DNA of 64,000 nt from Nematopogon swammerdamellus (taxonomy: Eukaryota > Arthropoda > Insecta > Lepidoptera > Adelidae): contig OX336353.1 of assembly GCA_946902875.1 (NCBI GenBank), positions 19,295,151 through 19,359,150 on the forward strand, written 5' to 3'. Below are positions 1-10,802 of this stretch, one piece after another. How positions within the stretch are numbered: position 1 is the stretch's first letter; each line of letters begins with the position of its first letter. The position numbers and the translations under genes are program-made. Below the pieces are notes generated by a model that was not told the DNA's origin, did not search any database, and saw nothing but the letters and a program-made list of their open reading frames with translations.

Positions 1-19
1 CTTGCTGCCTGTTAGTTTA

Positions 20-255
20 TCTACTAGGTGGTAGGGTTTATCTTGCTCGGGTTGATACCACCTCACTGAATGAAACGTCGGTCGAAACGACTATGTAAAT
101 AGATCGTGTTTTCCGTCCAGTTGTAGCCGACATTAAATGAAGGGAAGCACTGGCATGGCACCTAATTCGCCCGGTGTTATGGGCAGACATCACGGATGTT
201 GTAGGTGATGTAGCCAACCATGTCAATATACATAAAAAAATTTTTAAAAAAAATA
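20..255 (+). repeat. SINE-A body, 5-prime truncated
   Basis: The copy begins at the motif actaggtggtagggttta and runs to the A-rich tail after gtagccaaccatgtca. The same body recurs about 18 times in this window on both strands. The 5S-like head is missing, as expected for a 5-prime-truncated retroposon. Confidence 0.8.
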
Positions 256-745
256 CTGCTATATTTATTTCATCCAACAGCATTATGCCACAAGTAAGTA
301 CCTATATTGATAACTTGGTCCCTTGCACGGAAGATGGCAGCCCTGTCGCGTGGAAAGCGCTCGTCGCGCCCTAGTTGGCAATACTTGGCAACACACCCCG
401 GTTGCCGCGTTTGGGCGCCTGGCACAACGCGTGCGTTAGCCCGCGGCAAACTTGCAAGTCGTCGCAGCCAGGCGCCGCAGCCGTGTGCCCTAGATAGTGG
501 AAGTATAATTTTTGGGACGAATTAGGTATGTACGATTTGTCTTCAATACTAATAATAAAATTAAATATGTATGGGATGATCATGGAGTACTTTTTTATGA
601 AATATTGCGTTTGTAGACTCTATATATGATATTAAAATTAAATTGATGATTTTTAGAAATCTTTTCTGTATGTATACAGGGTGTTTCCGGATAGGCTTGA
701 GAAACTTCAGGAATAGAAAGGACTACTCATCTACATCTAGATAGG
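256..745. other. No gene seen; mixed AT-rich and GC-rich unique DNA
   Basis: Positions 320-500 are richer in GC and CpG than the flanks, but no frame shows a recognisable protein. A tacagggtgtttccgg motif at about 677 resembles the end of a MITE, but I see no matching partner end. Confidence 0.4.
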
Positions 746-992
746 TCCCTTCCCTTGCCCCTTACTAGGTGGTAGGCTCAAATTGTAGCCGACTGGGTTG
801 GTACCACCGTACTGGATGTAAGATGGCCGCATAGCAGCCTCGGTTGTGTTCTCCTCTAGTCCAGTATAGCCAGCAATCCAGGGAAGTCTCCGGTATGGCA
901 CCTGCCTTCTCAGAGGTGATATTGGCTGGTCGGAGCATGCGCTTTGGCCCCTCCAACTCAGCCACCCATACCGGATTACATAAAAAAAAAAT
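746..992 (+). repeat. SINE-B body, 5-prime truncated
   Basis: The copy starts at gtcccttcccttgcccctta and continues through ggttggtaccaccgtactgg and cagccacccataccggatta to a poly-A tail. It lacks the tRNA-like head found in the copy at 12.64 kb. The satellite at 1.0 kb follows the tail directly. Confidence 0.8.
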
Positions 993-1004
993 CTCCTCCA
1001 TCCA

Positions 1005-2135
1005 TCCAGTCTTCTTCTCATCACAATCAATTCTATGAGGTATGACCCCCGTTGGTGGCGAAGTACCCAGTTCACTGAGTCCTACTCATCTATCTCTCCT
1101 CCGTGATCCTTCCAGTCTTTTTCTCATCACAATCATTTCTATGACGTATGACCCCAGCTGTTGGCGAAGTACCTAGTTCACTTAATCTTACTCATCTATC
1201 TCTCCTCCGTGATCCTTCCGGTCTTTTTCCGACATTCATCACAATCATTTCTTTATGACGTATGACCCCCGTTGGCGGCGAATTACCCAGTTCACTTAGT
1301 CCTACTCATCTATCTCTCCTCCCTGATCCTTTCAGTCTTTTTCTCATCACAATCATTTCTATGACGTATGACCCCAGCTTTTGGCGAAGTACCTAGTTCA
1401 CTTAATCTTACTCATCTATCTCTCCTCCATGATCCTTCCGGTCTTTTTCCGACATTCATCACAATCATTTCTTTATGACGTATGACCCCAGTTGGCGGCG
1501 AGTTACCTAGTTCACTTAGTCCTACTCATCTATCTCTCCTCCGTGATCCTTTCAGTCTTTTTCTCATCACAATCATTTCTATAACGTATGAGCCCAGCTG
1601 TTGGCGAAGTACCTAGTTCACTTAATCTTACTCATCTATCTCTCCTCCGTGATCCTTCCGGTCTTTTTCCGACATTCATCACAATCATTTCTTTATGACG
1701 TATAACCCCAGTTGGCGGCGAATTACCCAGTTCACTTAGTCCTACTCATCTATCTCTCCTCCGTGATCCTTTCAGTCTTTTTCTCATCACAATCATTTCT
1801 ATGACGTATGACCCCAGCTGTTGGCGAAGTACCTAGTTCACTTAATCTTACTCATCTATCTCTCCTCCGTAATCCTTCCGGTCTTTTTCCGACACTCATC
1901 ACAATCATTTTTATGACATATGACACCAGTTGGTGACGACGTAACCAGTTCGCTTAGGCCACCTCCTCTCTCTCTTATCTCCTTCGTGATCTTTCCAGTC
2001 TTTTCCGACACTAAACACAATCATTCTTTGACGTATGACCCCAGTTGGTGGCGACGTAACCAGTTCGCTTAGTCCACCTCCTCTCTCTCTCTCTCTTCTC
2101 CGTGTTCCTTCCAGTCTTTATCCGACACTCAACAT
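1005..2135. repeat. Satellite array, 106+114-bp dimer (220-bp higher-order unit)
   Basis: The phrase ttcactt[ag]gtc/aatc recurs at 1071, 1177, 1291, 1397, 1511, 1617, 1731 and 1837, giving alternating steps of 106 and 114 bases. Two monomer types alternate: one carries ctttttctcatcac, the other ctttttccgacattcatcac. Two more diverged monomers follow (about 1949 and 2064). The array starts immediately after a SINE-B poly-A tail. No protein coding is evident. Confidence 0.88.
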
Positions 2136-2597
2136 AATTCAACATCACATTGCACAGGACGGAAAGCACAACATTTAAACAAACACTGTACCGGATGACC
2201 AAAAAAACCGCCCGGGAGTTTCCTGTGTCGGCTACACTCAAAGAAATATACGCATAGAATAGTCATGGTGGAGAAAACGAACGGAAAACAACTCATACCG
2301 GATTACATTAAAAAAAGTGCTTCTTGTAAAAAACTACTTTATAAAACTTTAAAGATAAAATTTATAGATAGTAGTCTTAAAAAAGTCTGAATTTCTTTCA
2401 TATAGTTGCTGCATTTTTAGGTTCCCCGTGCGAGACTTAAATTTTCACAGAATGTGTGTTGTTATGGCGAATATCATAACAAATGAAAAAAAAATAAACA
2501 ACAAAATATAAAAACAAGAAACGTATATTTTAACGTTTTTTTGTTTGTTTTTGCTCTATCGTAAAAACGTTAATACATACAAGCGTCAAACTTGGTG
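2136..2597. other. No gene seen; AT-rich
   Basis: AT-rich sequence after the satellite. The stretch from about 2500 (gctctatcgtaaaaacgtta, cttggtgtgatta) recurs near 47540 and, inverted, near 30740-30830, so it belongs to a dispersed repeat. Confidence 0.4.
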
Positions 2598-2634
2598 TGA
2601 TTATTATAATCACGCCAAGTGATTATAATAATCA
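2598..2634. repeat. Perfect 16-bp inverted repeat, 5-base spacer
   Basis: tgattattataatcac at 2598-2613 is answered by its exact reverse complement at 2619-2634, separated by gccaa. The left arm with flanking cttggtg also forms a near-palindrome with gccaag, so two alternative hairpins overlap. Confidence 0.85.
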
Positions 2635-2680
2635 GTGGAGAAGTGTTACATTCGTTACGAAGCATTTTAATATAGTACCT

Positions 2681-2815
2681 CCATCTCTACCTCCACCTCC
2701 ATCTCCACGTCTACCTCCTCCTCCAACTCCATCTCTACCTCCACCTCTACCTCCACCTCTATCTCCACCTCTACCTCCACCTCTACCTCCACCTATATCT
2801 CCACCTCCATCACTA
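2681..2815. repeat. Imperfect (CTCCAC/CTACCT)n hexanucleotide array
   Basis: About 22 degenerate copies of ctacctccacctc-type hexamers. Because the period is a multiple of three it gives long proline/serine or glycine/arginine frames that are not genes. Confidence 0.9.
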
Positions 2816-3899
2816 TAATAGTGCAAAACTCTAAAATACAACAAAAAATTATAAATACAAGCCAATTACGTTTCTGCGTGATAATTTCTTCGGCCACACT
2901 GATACAGTGTGTCCGGAAGCCGGAAGCGCGGTTTGTGTTTCGATAAATCATTTCGGTTCGTAAACAAAACGTGTGTGCGTGCCGGACCCGGCAGATAGAG
3001 AGAGTTTATTTTGTTTTTTTCGTGAAACTGTGACGATAAATTGAGATCTGACTAATAGGTTTGAAACTAAATGTTTTATCGATTTCTGTATTACATATAC
3101 ATACGATTTCAATAATTTTGTTTGCAAATGACCCGTCAGTACTATTACAATGCACCACCAAACAGAAGCACTGACTTGATACTTAGTTCCCACAGGATAA
3201 AAATGCGACAAGTAAATTTAGTTTTGTTTTTATGGTTTAAATATTATTTTTTATTGTTTACTTGACAATTATATTGAAGCTAATAGATCAATTGTATTTG
3301 TTTTATTATGTTTTAATTTGATCATGACAACTTTACGAAAGCTATATAAAATATGTAATAATTTTGATTATACTCGTATGATTTTATATGTAATATAATT
3401 TCATTTTATAATTTTTATTGCTTATTTTTATTTTAACTTCCAGACAAATTCTATTGATGCTACCTATTAATTTCGTCTTTTTTAATTTATTTTAGGTAGG
3501 TTGATAGTAGATCGGGAATCCTAGCCTTACCATGGATATTATGTAGATATGAGTATTGTATATACAAAGAACGAGTTCAAATAAATAAATAAATAAATCC
3601 CACATAACGGGTGCAATTCTGTAGCGTCTCGTGGATGTAAAATATGAGAAGCCGTGGGCGGCGCTCTGTGTAAGCTTGCCGGAAAACATTGCACCTACGG
3701 CGCGGCGTGGACTAAACCTAATGAAATTACTTCACAGGAGCTGTCGAGTGCGCTCTGGAAATGGTAAACACGTGCGGAATAATGCCAGCCTGAAGGCGGT
3801 AGACGTTTTCATGCATTGATATTTTATTCAAAGGCGAAGAAAAACATTTGTTAAAACGTTTAACGTTAAAATAATATTTTAACATTTTATTTATATAGG
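2816..3899. other. No gene seen; AT-rich, one (AAAT)n run
   Basis: No coding similarity is recognised. An (aaat)n run at about 3580-3598 could be a LINE tail remnant. Block 3600-3790 is less AT-rich but shows no known domain. Confidence 0.4.
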
Positions 3900-4132
3900 T
3901 AACCACCTCTACCTCTATCTCCACCTCTATCGCAATCTCTATCTCCACTTCTACCTCCAGCTCTACATCCACCTCCACTTCTACCTCTACCTTCACCTTT
4001 ACCACATCTACCTCCACCTCCACCTCTACCTCTACCTCTATCTTCACGTCTATCTTCACCTCCACCTCCACCTCCACCTCTACCTCTATCTCCGCCTCTA
4101 CCTCCACATCTACCTCCACTTCTACCTCTACC
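3900..4132. repeat. Second hexanucleotide array, CTACCT/CTCCAC type
   Basis: About 38 degenerate hexamers. The reverse strand reads as valine/glutamate repeats, an artefact of the array. It abuts the 3-prime part of a minus-strand SINE-A copy whose consensus at that point is catcacctacaacatccg. Confidence 0.9.
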
Positions 4133-4195
4133 TACATCCGTAATGTCAGCCCATAATACCGGGTGAACTAGGTGCCATGTCAGTGCTTCCCTTGA
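4133..4195 (-). repeat. SINE-A 3-prime fragment
   Basis: Matches catccgtgatgtcagcccat through gtgccatgtcagtgcttccc of the SINE-A body. The tail side has been replaced by the hexanucleotide array. Confidence 0.75.
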
Positions 4196-4803
4196 TTTCG
4201 CGCCTTTATGTTGGAAAGGAGGTAGAAAAAACTTCTACTTCAGGGGTTGAAGTCCGTTTTTAACTAAAATGAGTTAGAAATGAGAGAATATTTTATTTGA
4301 GTTTAAAATTTAATTGTAACTTTTATGTTTAGAAATATTAATAATTTAGTTTTGCGTTGCATTTTATATGTTTCATAAATGATTGAACAAATATAATTGG
4401 GCAAGAAGGAAAAAAAAACTAAATTCCTGTTAGTTAAAATTAACATTTAATTTTGCCATAAATGTAACATAAAATTAGTTAGTTAAAATATAAACCAGAT
4501 AAAACTCAAATCCAATATGCCTCGGTAATTGGACCAGGCGATTCCAACATACCTTCCCATCTTTCTAGATTTCTAGATTCACAACTTTTTCAGCGGAAAC
4601 GAACTCGGGGTGGAAAACTCTTTAGATTAACGTATTAAAGAAGTTATTTTTTTAATTACTAAATTGTTCCTTTTAACGCTTTTGCCGGCGAAAAATTTAA
4701 ATAGTAAAAGTTCTTTCGTTCTATTTCGTTTCATTACTGGGCTAAAATTGTAGAGCCGCTTTGTTTATCAGAGAGGGATAAGTCAATGGTTCGAATGTAT
4801 GTT
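4196..4803. other. No gene seen; AT-rich
   Basis: AT-rich sequence without a recognised repeat or coding segment. Confidence 0.4.
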
Positions 4804-5228
4804 AGTAGCGGGTGGCCCAGTGGTTTGTGCACTGGCTTCTCATGCGAGAGGTCCGGAGTACGGATCCTGCTGCTTCACCGTTCGAAACCAGTGTAAAATT
4901 GAAGTGACCTACAGTTTTACACCGGTGTTGCGCCTTACTAGGTGGTAGGCTAAAATTGTAGCCGCGTGGGTTGATACCACCGTACTGGATGTAAGATGGC
5001 GGCATAGCAGCCTCGGTTGTGTTCTCCCCTAGTCCAGTATAGTACTATTCTATTTTATTAAAGTATAATAAAATTCATATTATGTAGGTACCTATAATTC
5101 AACTTTACTGAATAATCCAGGGAAGTCTCCGGTATGGCACCTATCTTCTCGGAGGTGATATTGGCTGGTCGGAGCATGTGCTTTGGCCCCTCCAACTCAG
5201 CCACCCATACCGGATTACATTAAAAAAG
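4804..5228 (+). repeat. SINE-B with degenerate tRNA head and a 70-base insert
   Basis: The head starts at gcgggtggcccagtggtttg and keeps tctcatgcgagaggtccg, but box B is damaged. After agtccagtatag an AT-rich insert (about 5041-5112) interrupts the body, which resumes at aatccagggaagtctccg. It ends in cggattacattaaaaaa. Confidence 0.8.
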
Positions 5229-5327
5229 GTGTAGATTATTGAACTTTTTTAATTTTCGTAGATTAATGCAAAGACTAATTTCAGTCAGATTAACATTATT
5301 GAATTCTTTTCGTATACTCCTAGTTCC

Positions 5328-5608
5328 TACAATTTTTTTTTTATGGAAACTGTCACGGTTGGCTACATCACCTACAACGTCCGTGATGTCAGCCCATAAC
5401 ACCGGGTGAACTAGGTGCCATGTCAGTACATCCCCCTTTGATCCTGCCGGCTACACTGAACTGGTCGGAAAATACAAACTATTTACATAGCCGTTTCAAC
5501 CGACGTTCAGTGCGGTGGTACCAACCCGGGCGGGTTAAACCCTACCACCAAGTAAGATTAGGAGGGAAGGGACCTACAGTTTTACGAGGAATCCGAACCT
5601 CGGTCCAC
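5328..5608 (-). repeat. SINE-A body, minus strand
   Basis: The tail is at the left (tttttttatggaaactg), followed in reverse by the whole body to cctacagttttac. The 5S-like head is lost. It lies head to head with the plus copy at 5652. Confidence 0.85.
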
Positions 5609-5651
5609 GAACAACAATCCACGAATGTTCAAATTGTAATTGTAATAAATT

Positions 5652-5845
5652 GTCAGCCTCGGTAGCCGCGGTCAGTACTTGAATGGGTGACTGCTCGACC
5701 GTTGGAGGCTGACCTTTGTTCGGGTTCCACGTAAAACTGTTAGGTTACCTTAGTAGGTAGAATGGTGTATCCCGCCCGGGTTGGTACCACCGCAATGAAT
5801 GAAACGTCGGTCGAAACGGCCATGTAAATAGCCCGATCTTATGAT
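5652..5845 (+). repeat. SINE-A with partly deleted 5S-like head
   Basis: Begins at gtcagcctcggtag, then jumps to gcggtcagtacttgaatggg, omitting the middle of the head. It continues to ggccatgtaaatag and lacks the 3-prime half. Confidence 0.8.
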
Positions 5846-6264
5846 GTCCTGTAAAAGGTTATTTCGTGGCAATATTCAATTGAAATCCGAAATCCGAGAA
5901 CTCGACTTATTCATTTTACTCTATTGAAAATGTGAATTTAAATAAATTTTCCGGGTGTCTACGTCAAACAAAAAGTTCTAGCATTTTGATAGTTTAGCGG
6001 AAATGCATATTTTCGAGAGAAATATGTGGAAAATATAATATGGAAAACGCATTGAAATAAAATTCAATTTAAAAAACAGCACCTGTCGGAAAATCCGTTA
6101 AATGATCGTCGATTATTCAGAATTAAGTGTTTTTTTTAACAGAAAAATTCAAAATGTATCACCATCAAGTGTGTATGTGTGTGTCTGGCCCAACATTTGG
6201 ATGTAGTTTTTTTTTTTCAGAAAGCTGGTTTAATCGGCATGGTTCTTAGCTATGTTATAGAACC
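5846..6264. other. No gene seen; AT-rich
   Basis: AT-rich, no coding or repeat similarity that I can name. Confidence 0.4.
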
Positions 6265-6505
6265 GGAAAATGCGAGTCGCACCCGTCCACCGAGGTTTCC
6301 GCACCAAAAACGCTGAAAAAGACACCTTTCTTGTATGGGAACGCCCCTTAATGTTTTGCTTTTCTATTTTTTGTATGGTTGTTATATCTGCCATAATAAC
6401 ACATATTCTTCGAAAATATTAACCGGCTACTTATTACGGTTCCAAAGATACAGCCATCTGGCGGACGGACGGATAGACAGGCAGACAGACCTCCGAATAA
6501 AAGTA
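6265..6505 (+). repeat. E-repeat ((GACA)n-bearing dispersed element)
   Basis: Contains the family landmarks in order: tgcgagtcgcac, gaggtttccg, cttgtatggg, ttgttatatctgccataata, aaccggcta, attacggttcc, then gacagacagac. The same order recurs at least eight times in the window. Confidence 0.75.
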
Positions 6506-6723
6506 TTAATAACATGAAAATGCTGCCACACAAAGAACCGCCATTCCGGCCGAAATCAATAGTTCGCCCTTACAGAAAATAATAATATTTGAGAAATTGC
6601 ACATTTTAAAGTTAATAAGTCCCCAGAGGCGACATCTGCCGCCCGCATCGCTGATGAGTCCTGGGTACCACGCGGTAGGGCAATCGCGTATTTTCTTAGC
6701 GAGCGACTAGAAATAGTATTTTG

Positions 6724-7050
6724 TCAGCCTCGGTAGCTTAGTGGTGCGGTCGATCGACTGTTGTTAAGCACACCTGGGCGCAGTCAGTACTTGGATGGGT
6801 GACCGATCGACCGTTGGAGGCTGACCGTGGTTCGAATTCTACGTAAAACTGTAGGTCCCTTCCCTTCTTACCTTACTAGGTGGTAGCGTTTATCCCGCCC
6901 AGGTTGTTGCCACCGCACTGAATGAAACGTCGTCGGTCGAAACGGCTATGTAAATAGTACCGTCCAGTTCAGTGTAGCCGACCTGAAATGAAGGAAAGCA
7001 CTGACTTAGCACCTTAATCACCCGGTGTTATGAGCTGACATCACGGATGT
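6724..7050 (+). repeat. SINE-A, near full length, 5S-rRNA-like head
   Basis: The head (6724-6832) contains gttaagca, ggtcagtacttggatggg-type sequence (one base changed) and tgaccg. This matches the box A to box C half of insect 5S rRNA as I know it, so an internal Pol III promoter of 5S type is inferred. The body follows through cacccggtgttatgagctga. The last about 50 bases of the usual tail are missing; a LINE fragment follows. Confidence 0.85.
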
Positions 7051-7104
7051 AATTAATAATACGAATGCACTATACATTGCGCTCACGTACACACCAACGT
7101 GGAC

Positions 7105-7478
7105 GCTGACGGTCGGTGTTGTCCAAAGGTTGAAAGTTGCCCAGCGAGCAATCGAGCGAGCCATGCTAGGAATAACGCTACGTGATATGGTGCGTAACGA
7201 GGCAATCCGCCGACGCACCAAAGTAGTCGATATTGGATACCGGGTGGCTAAGCTCAAGTGGCAATGGGCTGGGCACGTTAGCCGAAGAGACGACGACCGC
7301 TGGAGTAACCGTGTCCTACACTGGCGGCCGTGGACAGGAAAACGGAGTGTGGGAAGACCACCCGCCAGGTGGGACGACGGTTCCGTACCGCTGAAGGCCG
7401 GGAGGACTGGAGAAAAATTGGAGAGGCGTATGTCCAGCAGTGGACGCTTACACGCTGACTGACTGACTGACACACCAC
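7105..7478 (+). pseudogene. LINE reverse-transcriptase C-terminal fragment (RTE-like)
   Basis: The plus-strand translation from 7130 contains VAQRAIERAMLGITLRD, KLKWQWAGHVSRR and GRPPARW, which I recognise as the conserved C-terminal end of RTE-type non-LTR reverse transcriptases. Everything upstream, including the catalytic YxDD region, is missing. The frame shifts after GRPPARW. The end is marked by a short tgactgactgac run, a usual 3-prime end for this group. This is a dead 5-prime-truncated copy; the clade assignment is from memory of the motif. Confidence 0.8.
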
Positions 7479-7584
7479 TACACACGCGATTCTCTCCTTA
7501 CACTAATCGAACTGTACTTACATTACATAAGATTACAGCTTTGTTCCGTTGTTTGTAAAAAATCTACTGAGCATGTAGTTTTAG

Positions 7585-7822
7585 GTACAGTCAGCGCGTA
7601 CGTTCGTGGCCTCCGGCAGGAAAGCGAAATGTATAGTGTTGTGAATCAATCTCTGAAAGTAACGACATTTACGAAACCTCTTTTTCATTTATGGCATTAA
7701 ATTATTTATCTAATAAGGTTTTATTGCGCGGTTGAAGTATGAAGACAAAACAGGGATAATCGTTTAAAGATCTATCGGCCTCCTCCCGCAGAGGCTACGA
7801 ACGTGCGCGCTAACAGTAAGTA
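7585..7822. mobile_element. Small TIR element (MITE-like)
   Basis: Left end acagtcagcgcgtacgttcg and right end cgaacgtgcgcgctaacagt are imperfect inverted repeats of about 30 bp, including gtggcctcc/gaggctac. The roughly 240-bp interior has no coding capacity. No clear target duplication was found. Confidence 0.6.
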
Positions 7823-8599
7823 ACTTGAATTGTTTTCGTAATTTTTACAGTCGCTAGCTGGCAAAATACGTAATAGCCCAACTTCACCCTGGCGCGGCGG
7901 AGGCGGCAGCGGCACCCTAGATTGGAACTCCGCTCAATAAAATTCGTTACGACTGCGGTTCGCTTCGAGCAGACAGGTGATTGCGTAGGAAAGAACTATC
8001 GTTGCGAGTGAAGCGGAATTTCAAAATTAAGGAAATGGACGAAGACATTTCGGAGAGGAGATGGTTCTGTATCATTTCGTTTTCTGTGAGAACTTTAAGA
8101 CTTAAAGTTCTCACAGAAAACGGAAGGATTTTCCTTTAGGTTTTCCTGTAAACTGTATGAGAAGCCCTATATTCGCAATTTTTTTCGAATTAGTTCCAGT
8201 AGTTTCGGAGATAAAGGATTCGATATATTTTTTTTTATATTCTTTAATAAATTTAAAAATATGTAATTTTAAATTCTAACAGTTATATACATATTTGCGC
8301 TCTTTATAACAAAGAATTTTCATTGATATGTCACTTGGTGAACTTGAAAAAAAAAAATTAACTTTCTAATTTGTCCCCCAAAATAGACCCCCAAAATCTA
8401 ATTTCGTTCATTTACGCTATACTTCCGTGATTGGGTCATAACTCCATCCATAATAATCATTATTGTACAAAATTGCATTTTTTTTCGTCCGTTCCTGAAG
8501 AAAAGAAGCTGTGAGACGAGACAGACAGACACAAGATTGATTCTATAAGGCTTCCGCTTTTAGGTTTCCGTATGCCGTACAGAACTTTTGAAAATACTT
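7823..8599. other. No gene seen; palindrome and an E-repeat tail inside
   Basis: Mostly unique sequence. A perfect palindrome lies at 8078-8122 and an E-repeat 3-prime scrap (gacagacagacac, gtttccgtatgccgta) at about 8505-8585. Confidence 0.45.
8078..8122. repeat. Perfect 22-bp inverted repeat with 1-base spacer
   Basis: cgttttctgtgagaacttta plus ag at 8078-8099, one base, then the exact reverse complement at 8101-8122. An RNA copy would form an almost loopless hairpin. Confidence 0.9.
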
Positions 8600-9370
8600 T
8601 TGAAAAATTCTAAATAAACCAAACGTATTTTTTTAGAACAAAAGTGGTATATAAAATTTCATCACCACGTTTATCAAGACAATATAATTTTTTATTGAGA
8701 ATTAAAACAGAACAAGTTTCATAATCATTTCAGTTTCATAATCCCCATAAGATTTTTTATTTATTTTTAAGTTTCCGTACCCCATACGGAAGCCTATTAC
8801 TAAGCCTACGCCGTCTGTCTGTCTGTCTGTCTGTCCTACTGCTGTATCTTTGGAACCGTAATAGGTAGCCGGTTGAAATTTTACATCTACCATACAAGAA
8901 ACGTGTTTCTTTTCAAAGTTTTTATTTTGTGGTGCGGAAACCTACTTGCGCGAGTCCGACTTACACTTGGCCGGTTTTTTTTCCTATTTTGCGGTACGGA
9001 AACCTAAAAAATAAAAAATAAACATGTTTCCTGTATGAAGACACCCTTATTTTTTAGTTTTTAAATTATGTGTTGTTATATCCGCCATAATAATAACACA
9101 TATTCTGTTAAAATTTCAACCGGCTAGCTATTACGGTTCCGAAGATATAGCAGTAGGACAGACAGACAGACAGACAGACGACGTAGATTTAGTAATAGGC
9201 TTCCAATCTTATGGGGATTATGAAACTGAACTGCTTATGAAGCTTGTTCTGTTTTTATTCTCAATAAAAAATTATATTGACTTGATAACACAATGAACAA
9301 CATCGCGATTAAATTTTGTATTCCACTTTTGTTCTAAAAAAATACATAGCGTTTATTCAGAAAATTTCAA
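8600..9370. repeat. Long inverted repeat formed by two opposed E-repeats
   Basis: Left arm about 8605-8890 and right arm about 9105-9365 are reverse complements at roughly 85 percent by eye. They include agaacaaaagtgg, ataattttttattgagaat, cataatccccataagat and the (gtct)n/(gaca)n block. The about 210-base centre holds the gtgcggaaacc and cttggccgg parts of the E family. This could be a foldback element or an inverted insertion pair. Confidence 0.75.
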
Positions 9371-9684
9371 ACTTATTTTTGTGCAAAGAAAATCTCGACT
9401 GTTCCATGTTTAGTAAACTTTTACATTCTTCTTACTACCTACATGTGAAAAGTCATATTTCACGTGCAACTCGCGCACCGAGGGTTCCGTATCGCCGTGT
9501 CAGTGTCATTATATATAAGGTACTAACAAAACATTGTGACTTGCGAAGTTTGTTTGTCAGTTCTTATTCGCATTGAATTTAGGTAGCGTAGGTTACCTAC
9601 CTATGGATGAAATTATACAATAAACAACAACAACAATAAACATGGTCAACGCTGCTTCATACTGTTTTCAGTAGATGGCGCGCA
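9371..9684. other. No gene seen; partial E-repeat head, (CAA)n
   Basis: actcgcgcaccgagggttcc at about 9469 is the E-repeat head. A short caacaacaacaa run occurs near 9625. Nothing else recognised. Confidence 0.45.
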
Positions 9685-9915
9685 TACAATTTTTAGTTTC
9701 TTGTATGGGGACCCCGTGATTTTTTTTTACTTTTTCTTATTTTTTTTAATATGACGTGTTGTTATATCGGCCTTAGTAACACATATTCTTCTTAAAAATG
9801 TCAACGGGCTACCTATTACGGTTCAAGAGATACAGCCCTCGGACAGACAGACGGACAGACAGACTTAGTAATACGGTCCCATACGATGGATACGGAACCC
9901 TAATAAAAAGTTTGA
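9685..9915 (+). repeat. E-repeat, 3-prime portion
   Basis: From cttgtatggggaccccg through ttgttatatcggcc, ggctacctattacggttc, the gacagacagac block and ttagtaatacgg to ggatacggaaccctaa, the complete 3-prime end of the family. Confidence 0.8.
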
Positions 9916-9939
9916 ATCTAAAACATCAAATGCATTTTT

Positions 9940-10285
9940 TTTTATGGAACCTGACACGGTTGGCTACATCACCTACAACATCCGTGATGTCAGCCCATAA
10001 CACAGGGTGAACTAGGTGCCATGTCAGTGCTTCCCTTCATTTCATGTCGGCTACACTAAACTGGACGGAAAACACGAACTATTTACATAGCCGTTTCGAC
10101 CGTCGTTTCGTTCAGTGCGGTGGTATCAACCCGGCCGGGATAAACCCTACCACCTAGTAAGGTAAGAAGGGAAGGGACCTACAGTTTAACGTGGAATCCG
10201 AACCACGGTCAGCCTCCAACGGTCGAGCGGTCACCCATCCAATCACTGACCGCGCTCAGCGTTGCTTAATAACAGTACTAAAGCA
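9940..10285 (-). repeat. SINE-A, near full length, minus strand
   Basis: The tail is at the left (ttttatggaacctgacacgg). The 5S-like head is at the right: the reverse of tggatgggtgaccgctcgac at about 10220-10240, then gcgttgcttaa. The outermost head bases are missing. Confidence 0.87.
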
Positions 10286-10802
10286 TAAAAGTACTAGCGC
10301 ACAACCGCGATTAACACATTTCCTAAATTAATAAAACTTACACAATTACCCTCTGTAATAAAATAAACGAGCCAAAACAAATTGTAACAGCTCTATATGC
10401 TTCCAAATAAACGGAGACGACATATGGCGCAGATATTACCGCCTTTCGAATTCGGGCGAAAGTGTAAAACGTAAAATACCCTGTTCTTAATTAGATACCC
10501 CCATTCTAATGATATCGTTTATATGCAACGGGTAAAGTTCATGGAAGGAAGGGTGAGTTACAGACACATAAATTGTTCCATTAGTATGAGTTTTGGAGGA
10601 TTCTGTATGATTTCGTTTTATATCAGAGGGAGGGGGTATTATATCATTAAGTTGCCAATATAGAATATTTTTATGTGTATATGGGAATAGAAGGGAATAT
10701 CTCCGGAGATAATAGACCATAAAATATAGTAAATTACTTACCTACAATTGTATTTTTGGGGAAATCGTGTTTGTTGAAATGTTGAAAAAATATGTTTATT
10801 AA
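10286..10802. other. No gene seen
   Basis: Unique-looking sequence without recognised coding or repeat content. Confidence 0.4.

Noticed and set aside
2597..2865. Proline-rich plus and glycine/arginine-rich minus frames
   Set aside because: Artefact of the CTCCAC array.
3727..4119. 130-codon minus-strand frame rich in valine and glutamate
   Set aside because: It is the hexanucleotide array read in a period-3 frame; no domain, no splice or start support.
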